Below are positions 37,301 to 49,278 of a stretch of 64,000 bases of DNA, piece after piece. Each line of letters starts with the position of its first letter. Positions within the stretch are counted from its first letter, which is position 1. The notes under the pieces were generated by a model. That model did no database searches and was not told the DNA's origin. It was given only the letters and a program-made list of their open reading frames with translations. Origin of the DNA: Climacium dendroides. Its lineage: Eukaryota > Streptophyta > Bryopsida > Hypnales > Climaciaceae. The stretch spans positions 1,116,001 to 1,180,000 of the forward strand of contig OX467090.1 of assembly GCA_950106755.1 (NCBI GenBank), in the 5' to 3' direction. Position numbers and translations under genes: made by a program.

Positions 37301-37972
37301 CCACACTGCACAAATAGGATGCTTACCTCTTGTGGCACATGCTGTCGGACATTGGACGAAGCAGATTCTCAAGTTTATTTCTTTCACAAGGGTACAGTAC
37401 CTTATGTAAACAGGCAAAGTCCAACTTTACATCCAACGAGGCCAAGCATCGCACTGACACGTTCCAGTAGCAACCGCTACGACAGCAAAATGTGAAAATT
37501 TCCTTCCCAGTGGATGACTTACCAGTCACACACACTCGGACGCGCCCGCGACTGACGGACCTCAAAATGCATATCCCAGTGACACGTCATCGAAAAGGGC
37601 GTATCACAGTCATCCAACGCACCCCAGGCACGCCTCTACAGTAGTTTTGACGGCTAGGTCCAATCAAACCACATCACATGCCAGTCACTCAGCATGCAGC
37701 AAAGTTTGAGCTAAATCAAATCCATTGCCAAACGAAGGTGAACTAGCTGGAGTGATCCAGTTGGATGAAATTTAAGGACTTTCATTCGAAAACATGCAGC
37801 AATTCAGTGTTTCAGTTGGCTTTTCCTAACACGAATCTGGCAAACATACCTGATCAGTGAAAGAGTAAGAACTGAACCCCAAGTTTAGACAGTTAACTTA
37901 TCCGAATATTTTCCCTCGAGATCAAGGCAAACTGAACCCAAACCCATGAGCTGCCGTGGGCTTCGCTTTGGC
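34324..37972. other. Intergenic, upstream of the STP gene
   Basis: AT-rich to about 37190, then rising in GC toward the gene. No ORF here looks coding. The 37190-37970 part is probably the distal promoter of the STP gene, but I can name no binding site in it with confidence. Confidence 0.4.
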
Positions 37973-37980
37973 TTATAAGG
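37973..37980 (+). promoter_or_regulatory. Possible TATA box of the STP gene
   Basis: TTATAAGG lies about 350 bases before the start codon, within a region of rising GC content. If used, transcription would start near 38005 and leave a 5' leader of about 320 bases. Confidence 0.3.
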
Positions 37981-38127
37981 CTCATTACCCCTGTCAGAGC
38001 TCCTGACAAAGCTGCACGCTTGCACCGTCTCGCCCTGGCTCCCCTCCTCCGGCCAAGCTCGCGTGCTCGTGCTGCCGATTGTGCAACTCTCAGTCGACGG
38101 GACTGAGGGACCATTGCTCGATCGTGC

Positions 38128-38151
38128 ATGCCCTCCGACGAAGTTAGCTGA
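38128..38151 (+). other. Possible upstream ORF of seven codons in the STP leader
   Basis: ATG at 38128 opens a 7-codon frame (MPSDEVS) ending in TGA, 176 bases before the main start. If the leader starts near 38005, this could reduce translation of the transporter. It may have no function. Confidence 0.25.
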
Positions 38152-38327
38152 GCTGCAGTTGGGTTTCGTCTATATTCTCATCACTTTACTTAATTTCGCA
38201 CCTGAAGGATTTTTCATTTTGCACTGCCGCTGGAGCGAGCTTAGCTGGTTTGGTTTGTTTAATTTGGGTGGCGAAGTGAGAAGGAGGCGAAGGTCGGAGG
38301 TAAGACAAGGCAAAGCAGGGGGACGCA

Positions 38328-40932
38328 ATGGCGGGAGGAGGGGTGGTGACGGCGGGGGAGATTAAGCACTACCCCGGGCGCACGACGTTCTTCGTGTGCA
38401 TGGTTTGTGTGGTGGCTGCGTCGGGGGGACTCATGTTTGGTTACGATGTCGGAATTTCAGGTAACTGTCGCGCTAGCTATATAGCTCTTGCTTCAATCTC
38501 AGCTCGCGAGCTCTTTTGTTTTGTTTTGGTTCCGGAGTTCTTAACAATGAATTCTTCATCCATGGTCGTCGCTTGAAATCAAGCTGTGTAAATGATTCTG
38601 ATATATATCCCAACTGGTTATGGCTCGCTACGTCGCTGCAACTGGGCCGGAGGAGCGAGCTGCAGTTCGTTACGTGCAGTAGCAAGGGGAGGATTTGGTG
38701 CTGTATGCAATTGAGGAATTTCGTGGAAAGTTTCTGTGGCTATGTCGTAGAGGGAGTGCATGGTGAAATTGTTGGGTTGGGTTGGGTTGGGTTGGGTGAA
38801 TTGCGGGGATTGATTAACATGGACATGGGCGTGGGTGCAGGCGGCGTGACGTCCATGGACGAGTTTCTTGCGAAGTTTTTCCCGAACGTGTTGCGGCAGA
38901 AGCGCCTGTCGAATGATGCCAACAACGCTTACTGCAAGTATGACGACCAGAAGCTGCAAGCGTTCACGTCGTCACTCTACATCTCTGCACTGGTGTCCAC
39001 GTTCTTCTCGTCGTACACCACGCGCCACTGGGGCCGCAAGGCCACGATGCTAATTGCCGGCTTCGCTTTCTGCCTGGGCGTGATTTTAACGTCCGCCGCG
39101 CAGGAGATCGTGATGCTCATCCTCGGGCGGGTGAGCCTGGGCTGGGGCGTGGGCTTCGCCAATCAGGCCGTGCCGCTGTACCTGTCCGAGATGGCGCCGT
39201 CCAAGTGGAGAGGAGCGCTCAACATCCTGTTCCAGCTCGCGGTCACCATCGGCATCCTGTTCGCCAACCTGGTGAACTACGGCACCGAGAAGATGAAGCA
39301 CAATGGCTGGCGCGTCTCTCTGGGCATCGCCGGCCTGCCCGCGCTCTTCATCACGCTGGGCGGCATCTTGCTGCCTGACACGCCCAATTCGCTGGTGCAG
39401 CGCGGCAAGCTGGAGGAAGGGCGCCGGATTCTGCAGAAGATCCGCGGCGTGGAGAACGTGGATGCGGAGTTTGGCGACATCATCACCGCCAGCGACGAAG
39501 CGGCGCATGTCAAGGACCCGTTCCGCAACATCCTCCGACGCCGCAGTCGCCCGCAGCTTATCATCAGCGCAATCATGCAGCTTTTTCAGCAGTTTACCGG
39601 CATCAACGCCATCATGTTTTATGCGCCCGTCCTGTTCCAAACGCTGGGCTTCAAGAGCTCGGCGTCGCTCTACTCCGCGGTCATCGTCGGCGCCGTCAAT
39701 GTGCTTGCCACCGTCCTGGCCATCGGGGTGGTGGATCGCATCGGGCGCCGCGCGCTTCTCCTGGAGGCTTGTGTCCAGATGTTCATTGCCCAGGTACGCA
39801 TGTCCATGCACAACATATATACATGGCCTTCCGTCCAACCGTCCGTCCCGTACAAGCTCTTCCAATACGTACCCTGTCTGTCCTGCTGTGCTGATCGGAT
39901 GATTATCTCTCCACTACTCACCTGCGCGTGGCCTACCTAGCTAGCAAGCACAATTATCATGATGGAGTATGTCTTTGCTAAGTCTTCCGGTGTCATTTTT
40001 TCTGGATTCCAAGGAAGGTGCATGTTAAACGAAGGGAAACACAGTACATGTATGTATTAATTCTACTACGGTTGCAAGCGAGGGAGGATAAAAGTTCAAT
40101 TAAGGACGAGTTAGGTATCATGGTACGTTTAGGAAGCTAAGGAAGCCCGAAATATGAACATGCATGTTCTAGCTGTCTCTCTCGGGATATGTACATGACC
40201 AGTTCAAACTTCAGGAGTTACGGGGGCTCGCCATGGCCGTGTACATACACAGGGCTAGCTAGCTAGCTGTGTTTCGCCGCACACGTGAAGAAGTGGGTTA
40301 GTTATATGTATGTATATGTTCAATGTGCCGTCCGATCCGATCCGCACGTCGCGGTGTTGGTGAATTGAATGGAGTGCATGTGTATATGCCAATAAATTAA
40401 AATGTGGTGTGGTGTGGTGTGGCGTGGCGCGCGTGTGCAGGTAGCCTTGGCCATCATTCTGGCGACAGGGTTGCACGGGACTCACATAAAGTCCTACCTG
40501 GGCTGGATCGCGGTGGCGTTGATCTGCGTGTACGTTTCGTCTTTCGCGTGGTCGTGGGGGCCGCTAGGGTGGCTGATTCCCAGTGAGATTTTTCCGCTGG
40601 AGACGCGTTCGGCGGGGCAGGCCATCACGGTGTCCTCCAACATGCTTTTCACGTTCCTCATCGCGCAGGTGTTCCTGTCCATGCTGTGTGCCTTCAAGTG
40701 GGGCATCTTCCTCTTCTTCGCGGGCTGGGTAGTGATCATGTTCATATTCACCTACTTCTTCATCCCGGAGACTAAGGGCATCCCCATCGAAGAAATGGAT
40801 CTGGTGTGGACGAAGCATTGGTTCTGGAAGCGCTATGTGCCATACCCGGAAACTCTGGCAAAAGGCACTGTGCCCATGAACGACCTCAAAGCCAGCAAGT
40901 TGGAAAACGGCGCTAACGGACACAAGCTCTGA
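38328..40932 (+). CDS. STP: Hexose/H+ symporter, plant sugar transport protein (STP) family, 3 exons
   Basis: Exons 38328-38460, 38841-39793 and 40441-40932 join into 525 codons; both introns are GT-AG (phase 1, then phase 0). The length and sequence fit the STP family of 12-helix major facilitator proteins that import hexoses with protons across the plasma membrane. Visible signatures: [13 protein letters not shown] (38-50), HWGRKA (107-112), [14 protein letters not shown] (156-169), PDTPNSL (223-229), [14 protein letters not shown] (294-307), VDRIGRR (342-348), [19 protein letters not shown] (401-419) and [10 protein letters not shown] (471-480). Asp40 and Arg141 match the proton-coupling pair, and Cys76 and Cys445 the lid disulfide, described for STP10; Gln294/295 match the sugar-binding glutamines. 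The ATG context (GCAATGGCG) is good. Exons are much more GC-rich than the surroundings. No defect was seen. The specific substrate cannot be told. Confidence 0.93.
38772..38796 (+). repeat. (TTGGG)5 in STP intron 1
   Basis: Five exact TTGGG units lie in the first intron, with quadruplex potential on the RNA-like strand. This is not the usual plant telomere repeat (TTTAGGG). Confidence 0.9.
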
Positions 40933-41899
40933 TTGATTCATCCATCCATCATCCAACACATGATAATTGGGTAGTTTTCCCTACACGCACAACAATGGAA
41001 GCTAATCGAGGAAGCTGGTCGATCGATTTAATCAACTTCGATCCTGGTTGATAGATAGATGCCATATAAAACGTAACGTCCAGCTGAGCGAATGCCAAGC
41101 TAGCCACGTTACTCGGCAAGTAGCAGTTTTGTCAACCAGGAGCTAGCCAGCGTTCAAGCATTATGCCCCGTTTTCATGTATAGTAAGACGAAATAGGAAT
41201 TTAAAAACCGGATTGGTCGATTCAGTGCTGGAAAGATCACGCTCGAGGAGAGGTTGAAGTTATCGCAGTTATGGAATGTTACTTATTAGTCAGATGTTGC
41301 TAGTTTTGCTTTCTTTTCGTACCGTTTCTTTTTCTTTTCCTGTCCATCGCAAGGCAGCAAATTAACGCTTTCACGAGGGATTTCAGACTTGTTGCACAAA
41401 ATGAGTGCCGGTTCTTCAAATGTAACTCAACTCAGAGTTGTACCACATAATTACGACACCACATTTTTGCAATGAAAACAGACAGTCAAATTTCACAATT
41501 GTGCAGCCTATAATCTTGTGACCTGAAATCGAGTGTAACCGTGTCTTTGGCTAACATTTATATCATTATACCATGTTCTTATTAAGATACTCGATCTTGT
41601 CAATCCTTTGAACGGACAGGCAGTTGTACTGTAGAATTTGAGTGATACTGGTGAGAACGTGTTCTACTGTTGTAAGTTCCGCACTGAACTCGATCCTCAC
41701 CTGGCTTGGGCTCGGAGTGAGCGCTGCCAAGTTTCAGCTCAACAGACGGGAATGTCCGGGCTACTGAAAATGAAGGTGTCCAGGTCTGAAAATGTGAAGG
41801 TATGTACGCTAACTGTCTCTAATGACACGCTGCTTTGCGGACAATGGACTACAAAATGCACTCGTGTTCACAAACTGGCATGAGAAGTGTTTTTTTAAG
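40933..41899. other. STP 3' flank and intergenic DNA
   Basis: The first 200-400 bases probably hold the 3' untranslated region; no single polyadenylation signal stands out. A small ORF at 41638-41883 is unrecognised. Confidence 0.4.
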
Positions 41900-42271
41900 G
41901 TAGAATCTTTTTTTTTTTCCCTTATTTTTATAATGTTGAAGAAGAGTCCATTTGACATTGGATTGCTGGCTTTGGATTAGGTCAATTTGTCCAAAAAAGA
42001 ACCCGGCATTATTTGCTTTATAGAATGCCCTGCCATTTGTCATTAGAAGGATTGTTTCTTGAGCTTGCATTGTATATGCTTCCATTGCATATGCTATAAG
42101 AGCATCTTCAATGTAGAGATGGGACAAGCGCAATACCCACATTTTGAAGTGGAGGTAGGTGAACCTCATTCCTTTCTAGACTTTTGAAAAAAATTGACCC
42201 AATGGAGAGCCATCAATCCAAATCTCAAATGGACTTTTTCCCATTAGAAAAAAGAAAGGAAAAGATTCTAC
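41900..42271. mobile_element. MITE, about 372 bp, long imperfect inverted repeats
   Basis: Left arm GTAGAATCTTTTTTTTT then AGAGTCCATTTGACATTGG pairs with right arm CCAAATCTCAAATGGACTT then AAAAGATTCTAC. The arms extend at least 100 bases with mismatches. A partial relative of one arm is at about 893-960. The target duplication was not resolved, so the superfamily is open. Confidence 0.6.
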
Positions 42272-43506
42272 TATACATAAAAAAGACCTTTCATAGTTTC
42301 ATGCAAAAGGAAGTTTCAATTAATCAACACACATAACAAAGCTTGAAAAGGTTTAGTATTCATGACTTTTCCTAGTGTGAGCCAACTTGCAAGCTCTTTA
42401 TATTTTGCTAAATTGCCAAGCCCAGAATGGAAAATAGTAGGGTCAAAAATAGAAAGAGACAAATGCCATTTCCATTGGGGCATGATTTTTAGTGACCCCA
42501 TCATTATAAAGTTGACATGTTTATTCTTGGCTAAAGTAGAACTACCTGTTAACACACAAATTTGTTATCTAGGTATTTTAGAGAAGCTATTTGTCAAATT
42601 CCATATTTTTTAGAGATTGAAAAGTTTGAGAGAAGTCAATTGTAAAAAATGAAGACATTCAAACATAAAGTGAATTTGCTATGATTTTTCAAAGCTAAAG
42701 TCTTGAACTGTAATAGACCCTTGTTGAAGCATGATTAAGTTGTTAAAGGGTGGGCTCATGTGTTGCTCTCCAAGTGCATTGCCATCATGATAAAGTGTTG
42801 TAAAGATTGTGGTAATAAATGGGCTACTCATGCAATTTAGAGGATTCTATAGGTGATGTAATTAGGTGGATGGTGGTATTGGACAATTCTACCTTATATT
42901 GGAGTGCTCTAAGGGTTGGTTGCTATTGAATTGTCTAGGTGCCAACCATTGCAGTGTGGACTCTAAGCTCTTCTTTGACTCAACCTCCAGTCTTTGGTCC
43001 TTGCACATCCAATCTTTATCCTTTCAAATCAACTTTGCAAACCTAGAGGGCCTAGACGGAATCTTAGACCCTACTTATTTAAATAATACCTTTGTTTCGA
43101 AATAAATCATTTTTTTTAGAAATGGCTAGGTTAGTGTGTGACAATGTTCGAGAAATTTTTGGAGGTCGTCTAGTTGATTTCTTCCTTCTAAGAAGATGAA
43201 CCGGTTTTTTTTCCGATGGTCACCGGCTGCATCCTTTGAATTACAAAAATCACCAGTTCAATTCCTCCAATTTTCATTTTTCATCGGCTAATTTCCTCCA
43301 CATTGCAAAATCCACCGGCTAAATTGCAAAATCCCTATGTTATATAGAAAATCAAGTTGAGAATTAAAGTAATAATTATAAAAACAAAATCCTTAGCAGG
43401 AATTGAACTTGGCAAAGCCCTCCACCATTTGGAGGCCAAGAATCTTCCCAACCCATGCAATATGGAGTTGAGGATGGTCATGAAAAGGTTGTAGAAATCA
43501 AAAAGT
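42272..43506. other. Intergenic; 3' flank of the hAT element
   Basis: AT-rich, with no gene recognised in the first kilobase. At 43198-43330 several ACCGG and CCGAT words occur (AACCGGTTTTTTTTCCGATG, CACCGGCT twice). Similar words recur at 46830-46900 on the far side of the transposase, so the hAT element may span roughly 43.2-46.9 kb. Its exact ends and 8-bp duplication were not found. Confidence 0.35.
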
Positions 43507-45861
43507 TTAGGAGTTACCAATTTCTCCTTCAAATGATTGTGCAGTTGTACTTGTAAGATATCGCTTTGGATTTGCATTCAAATGGCAAAACTTAGAGGAA
43601 TTCTTCCACAAGAGAATGACCTCTTCTATATTGTTGTCATAGTCATTGTCAAGTCCTTCCAAGGCTAATTGCATAGCACTATCCAAATTCAATGTTGTTA
43701 TACAATTTCAAAGCTTTTGCTTTATGTTATTTTGCACAGAGAATACCCTTTCACATGTAGTAGTGCTCACACATTGACATTTAGCAATTTCAACAAGAGT
43801 TAGGAGGTTAGGATATTTCAATTTCAACGATGGGCTTCAACTAATTGAAGCCCATATGTCTCCAAAAGATCTATCCATCCACTCTGTAATCCCTTGCAAC
43901 TTGAAAGCAAAGAATTCTTGCTTATAAGCTGCTACGTCTACCAAGGGAAAGAAAATCTTTCTTCCTTCGTTTTTCTGTTGTCCATATTGTTGCAAAAGCA
44001 AATCCAATTCCACAACTCCCCATGGTGCTAAACCAATTTGCATATGAGGCATGTGAACAGGGTTAAGAATTTTGAAAGCATCAATGACATCGTTATTTTC
44101 AAACCAAACCTCTAAAGCCAAACAAACTGCTTCTGTACAATATTTTTGAAATGTTAAAGAAAACTCCAAATCAGCACATGTAGGGTCCCTAGTCATTTGG
44201 ACACTATGGGAATTGGACCCTCTAATTTCGCTAGACAAACGATGAAAATACCTGCCTAAAGGGCCAAATTTTGGAAGAAAATGAAAATTTGTACTAGGAT
44301 TAAATGTACCTTGGTTCAAATCATAAGAATCAAGAAGAAAACACATCCTCACATTTACAATTTATGTTTTCACAATAGAGCCAATAATAGAAATGTTGAC
44401 AAGCTTAGATTGAAAAATCTTGGACAATTTCGATAGCATTTGTAGAATATCCGCCAAAAAATAGAGAATGTAAATAAACTTAAAATCCCACAACTTATCA
44501 AACAAAGTAGGAATGTTAGCATCATCATTAAAGGAATTATCACGCAAATAAATGAGGGCTGACTCCAAGGAATCACACAATGTGGTCACCGCTTGCTACC
44601 TGGACAACCAATAGACTTTATGATCCCTATCAAGCATTTTTTGAGCATCATTTAGTTCACTTTGAAGGCCTTGCAAAGCACATTTCCTTTTAGATGATTT
44701 TTTAAAGTGAGTAGCCAAAGCATTTAACATAGAATCCACTGCAGTGGACATTTCTTTGCAAGCTTCGTTCTTTGAGGCCTCTAGGGCTGCTAGATTGGTT
44801 CTATGAGCTACACAATGAGTAGATGTGAGGAACGGATTCACCTTTCTCAATCTTGCTGCCACACTCGTATTTTTTCCAACCATTGTGGAAGCTCCATCCG
44901 ATCCAAATCCAACACAACGGTTGAGATTTAGTCCCCAAGTCTTTGTGGTAGTATTGAATATCATTTTTGCATCCTTCTTTCCATCTTCAACCCACAACAA
45001 ATCCAAGAAAGTAGTGATAGGAAAACTACTTTCTAAAAAAGTAGCAAAACCCCCAAGATGTCCTCTTATAGAAATGTCAATAGATTCATCAATCATGAGG
45101 CCAAAGAATTTTGAATCTCTCACTATTTCTAGAACCTTCTTTTGAATAATAGAAGAAAATCCAGATACCATTTCATTGCAAGATTTTTCATTGTGGTAAA
45201 TCTTTTTAGTGATGGAAACATTACAAGAGAGAAGAAGATTGCATAAACTTGAAAATTTGTGGGAAGAGAGACTTTGCTTCCCTATCCAATATGTAGCCTT
45301 AAATAGGGATACCATTGCCTCATCAGAACTTTGATTTGCAGTTGCAATAGCTTTTTGCAAAGCCTTTTGCCCCCCATGTTTTGCCCAAGCCAATTTTCAG
45401 TGTTCCATACTTTTACCATGGTCTTGTAAAGCCAAAATTTTAATGTTCATTGACCCCTCTGTTGCATATGCATATTTTCCTCCACCCTCCTTACAAGTTT
45501 TACAAAAGACCCTTCCCAAATCACAATTGAACTCCACCCAATCATATAATTCATACCACGAGTCTTTCCACTCCAAATTAGCTTTTTCAATGTCATTAAG
45601 TTCTTTGCTAAGAGGTGTGATGGATGGTGAAGAATTAGATCCATGCGGATCGACTAAGTCCTTATTAGGTCTTGCTTTAGAAAACATATCTCTCATGGCA
45701 CTACTAGAAATTTCAGCAATTTCAGTCGATTCGGTCGACTTGATTTGGCCATTTTTTGACAGAAATTTACTGAAATCATCAAAAAATGGCCAAATCAAGT
45801 CGACCGAATCGACTGAAATTGCTGAAATTTCTAGTAGTGTGGTCTTCTGTCTCTTAGCCAT
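43507..45861 (-). pseudogene. hAT-superfamily transposase, full-length frame with five nonsense codons
   Basis: One frame runs from ATG (45861) to a terminal stop at 43507, about 784 codons, with no frameshift. Order: a zinc-finger-like start (DWVEFNCDLGRVFCKTCKEG); the RNase H-like core with MIDESIDIS (first Asp), FGSDGASTMVG (second Asp) and CVAHRTNLAALEA (the C-x-x-H signature); WLSR-QAVTTLCDSLESAL; and a C-terminal dimerisation region CERVFSVQNNIKQKL with the expected Glu. It resembles the hAT group with a TTF/DUF4371-type layout, from memory. In-frame stops are TGA 45397-45399, TAG 44596-44598, TAA 44362-44364, TGA 43837-43839 and TGA 43708-43710. Two of them sit where Trp (WLSRW) and Arg (KLRN) would be expected. 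A 141-bp MITE adds 48 codons near the N-terminus without shifting the frame. No active protein is expected. Confidence 0.85.
45699..45839. mobile_element. CACTA-type MITE, 141 bp, near-perfect hairpin
   Basis: It starts CACTACTAGAAATTTCAG and ends as the inverse, CTGAAATTTCTAGTAGTG, with almost full pairing of the arms and a short loop near 45760-45775. A 3-bp duplication TGG flanks it (45696-45698 and 45840-45842). Insertion plus duplication add 144 bases, a multiple of three, to the hAT transposase frame, and the MITE is open in that frame. Confidence 0.9.
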
Positions 45862-45909
45862 GAAGAACAACTTAAGAAAAAAAAGAAAAAAAGGTGAGAT
45901 ATTCTTCAC

Positions 45910-47126
45910 TGGAACGTGGAGGCTTGAGTTGCAATTTAGTAGTGCTTGAACTCTTCAATCCAACCAATAGCAATATCGATCAACAACTCACGAACATGAC
46001 CAACTTAGTAGAGCTACAATACACCCAAGTCGCAAGAATGGTAAGGAAACTCCTGCAGTTCACATCAGGTAAACCAATAAGAAGCACAACACATTTGTGC
46101 ATGAGTCCAGGGTGAGTATATCAATTGAAGTCACGACCCAGTCATCTAGAGCTATAACACCACAGTAGCATGAGGAATCAACAACTTGTGACAAGAATAA
46201 CAATAGGCTACAGGTTTACACGAGGAGGTGGTTGTGAGGAAAAATATTGAATAAGCAAAGTGAGGATGGGCAAAGATGAGCACAATAAGCGAGGATAGAA
46301 TGAAGGACAAGGGATAGGAGACTAGGAGTGTGGAAATGGGAGTGTAGGAGTGTGGGATAGGGAGTGTGGGAGACTGGAAGTAGAGTATAGGGAGTGTGAG
46401 AGTGGAGGAGTGGAACAATGTGGGAGTGGGAGCCTGAGAGGCTAGGAGTGGGACAAGGAGTGTGGGTGGGCAGGGTGGCTGGATGCATCGAATGATTGAT
46501 AGCTTTTGTTGGCCCTGCGAAGGTGGACGAGATTACAGGGAGCTGCGGACCATGGAGAGTGCGTTGCTATAGCCTTTGGCAATTGCAAAGGGCGCTTGTA
46601 TTGTGTATTTTTAAATTTTTATTTTTTAAAATTAAAAAAATCCTATCCTTAATTGATAACAAGGACATTTCTGTATTTTTAATCGGATATTAGCTAGTCA
46701 CAATGACATGGAGGCAGTTGAAATCCTGTAGGTGGCTACAAGAGCTGGCAAAATCTCCTGCACTTTTTGAAAGCTACCAGTTGATCTCCAATAATTCCAA
46801 ATTCTTGTCAGTTTGGCATCCTTTGCAATTGAAATGCAACCGGTTATTTCTACAAATCCATCAGCTGACTTTGTACTAACCGTCGGTTTTTTCCGATCAT
46901 TGGTGTGTGAATAGCTCCTATTTTCAAAGGATTGCATAGTTACTATAGCTTCTACTAAACTCTACTAAACATACAAGAATGGAAGTCAATAATAAAGCAG
47001 TGCATGCTGAAAATAGGTGGTGAAATCAACAAATTTTTCCCTTTTGATTGGAGAATAGCTCTTCTAGTATTAATTTCAATCATTCTTCAACCAATGTTGG
47101 TGAAATGATGTCCATTGATGTCCTTT
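45910..47126. other. Intergenic, 5' side of the hAT transposase
   Basis: Contains the promoter side of the hAT element and a GGGAGTGTGGGAG-like degenerate minisatellite at about 46310-46475, which produces Pro/Ser/His-rich spurious ORFs on the minus strand. AACCGG/CCGAT words near 46830-46900 echo those at 43.2 kb. Confidence 0.4.
46310..46475. repeat. Degenerate GGGAGTGTG minisatellite
   Basis: Units of about 9-18 bases built on GGGAGTGTGGGAG and GGAGTGGGA repeat over 160 bases with much variation. Confidence 0.7.
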
Positions 47127-47300
47127 CACTAGTAGAAAAAGGGGCTATAAATTACTTGTCTTTTATGACTGCATCAACAACAATGACTGCATAGTTACTT
47201 CAAAATAACTTCAAATGACTTCAAAATGACTATTTTGTAGTCATTGTTGTTAGTGTAGTCATAAAAGTCAAGTAATTTATAGGCCCTTTTTCTACTAGTG
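47127..47300. mobile_element. CACTA-type MITE, 174 bp, hairpin
   Basis: Left end CACTAGTAGAAAAAGGG and right end CCCTTTTTCTACTAGTG are inverted repeats, and pairing continues through CTATAAATTACTTG and CTTTTATGACT. The flanking duplication is TTT (47124-47126 and 47301-47303). No coding capacity. The CACTAGTAGAAAAAGGG terminus is a widespread plant CACTA MITE form. Confidence 0.9.
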
Positions 47301-49278
47301 TTTGTATTCAAATCTATCAATGTTTTGTGATTAAGTTCAAGAAATTCTCAATAAGAGGTTTGCTAGTAGTAGTTTTTGTATAGTTGTGGGTTGAATTCTT
47401 TGCCTTTGATAAGTCAAAGATTGTATTTCAATTCCCTTTGCAAGGATTGAATTGCTATATAGTCTCTAGAGTGGTATCTATGAAATTTTTTTGCTTCAGG
47501 GTGTTTGAACTAGCTTCAATTGTTGTTTACAAAAAGTGATTCAGTTTGTTTTCTACTCCTTCTATCTTGAAGTAATTCCAGAAACATCCAGGGGTTTCAA
47601 ATATAACTGTCCCAAATTAAATTTGAAATTGAATTAGATTGACTGACACCTTCTAATGGCTGGAGCTCCAACTAATGGCAATTGCTCTTATTGGATAAAT
47701 GAAGGAAGGTTGAATTTATTGGCACACATAACATTGGAGGAAAAGGTATGACAATAACATATTTTTGTATTGTGAGTCAAGTCACAAGTCCTTCATATTT
47801 CAACAGATTATTGGATTTGAAAAGGATAATGATAGGCCCAAGAATAAAGAAAGACCAATTTGGTTAGAGTTGATCCTTTACTATACTGTTATTGTCTTAG
47901 AACCCATGAGCATTACAAATGCTTTTAGATGAATACACAATATGAAAGATTCTAAGGATAATTAAAAAATATGGCACACATATTCATTATGAAATCATTA
48001 AAAAGGGTTGAATACGCATCTAAAAATATTCAAATTGGCATTTGTGTATAGATACTAATTTTTAAATTATATTATTTTTCTTGTTGGCAATTGAAAGAAA
48101 CTTCCAATACTTTTTAATAAAGATTTTTGTTGACTAATTGAATTAACCATGAATTTTCAAAGTACTCATTTTTGGTATTTGTAAAAATGACCCTAAACTC
48201 TAAATCCATAAGTCCATTATCTCAAATATGGACCTTCGGGGGGGTCACTTAGAGTGTCCATTAAAAACCATGTGCAAATAAAACTTTGAACCCCTATATA
48301 CTTTTTGAATTATAAATAAATTTAAATGAAAAAATATGAATAGATTTTTCTACTTTAAAAGTTTATATTTTGAATTATTAGTATTTTTATTTGTTAATAA
48401 TAATTAGTTACAAATTTTTGAAGTAAAAAGATACACTATAGAATTGAAAAATAACTTTCACATTCCTATATTATATAAGAAAAGTTTGTTTAAAAAATGA
48501 ACAAAAAATTCCTAAAAATAACTCTCTATTGAAATCTCATTTTGAGTTGAATATTGATGCAATGGTCATCTAAATGTGTTCTCTAAAAATATTTGAGTTA
48601 AAAAAACATGCCATTTTAGTGCATTTTAACCTTTTCTAAAAATCATTCCATATTTTATTTGAGTTTGAAATTTTGCGAGTAGAATCCTATAGTCATTAGT
48701 AAACAATGCTCAAATTTTGAAGTTAAAATCATAGTTTATTAAAAACCACTTGTTCACATGTGGTTTGTTGTAGAACTAAGTGCACCCCCCGAGATATGGA
48801 CACAAGGTAAAACACCCTTTAATTGTAAAGGGATGCATTTTTCATCCTTGGTTCTTTTTCTAATTGCCAATGTTACTTGAATATTGTAGATCCCCTAAGT
48901 TATTGCTTATAAATATTTTTTCTATTATATATTGGAAATCAACATCTTTTGGATTCTACTTGCTTGTAATTTCTATAACAATTTTATGTGGAATTGTTTT
49001 GAATTAGGAATAACACCATATTCATTATTTTGGGAGTTTTTCAATGAAATGGGAGACTCTAGAGTGATTGTAACCACAAGCTCAAAAGAATTTTTTATTA
49101 CAAAATACCAAATAAACAATGAAATGATAGACAGAACATGTATGTAATTACAAAATTCTAGATCTATATAATAATTCCCCAACACTTAGTATTTTATAGA
49201 AAGTAATCACTAAATATACATGTATTGGACATATGATTATATAATTATTAGATATCACCTAGTCAACAACGCAGATGA
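47301..49278. other. AT-rich intergenic, nothing recognised
   Basis: No ORF, structured repeat or RNA gene is supported in this stretch. Confidence 0.45.

Noticed and set aside
38772..38796. Interstitial telomere repeat
   Set aside because: The unit is TTGGG, not TTTAGGG, and there are only five copies inside an intron.
38618..39865. Long ORFs on the minus strand and in other frames across the STP exons (for example 39086-39865)
   Set aside because: They are shadows caused by GC-rich codon usage of the STP gene and have no conserved domains.
38516..39940. A 474-codon ORF running through STP intron 1 and past exon 2
   Set aside because: It reads through clear GT-AG introns. The spliced model gives a full-length family member, while the read-through adds unrelated residues at both ends.
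46152..46488. Pro/Ser/His-rich ORFs on the minus strand
   Set aside because: They are produced by the degenerate GGGAGTGTG minisatellite.
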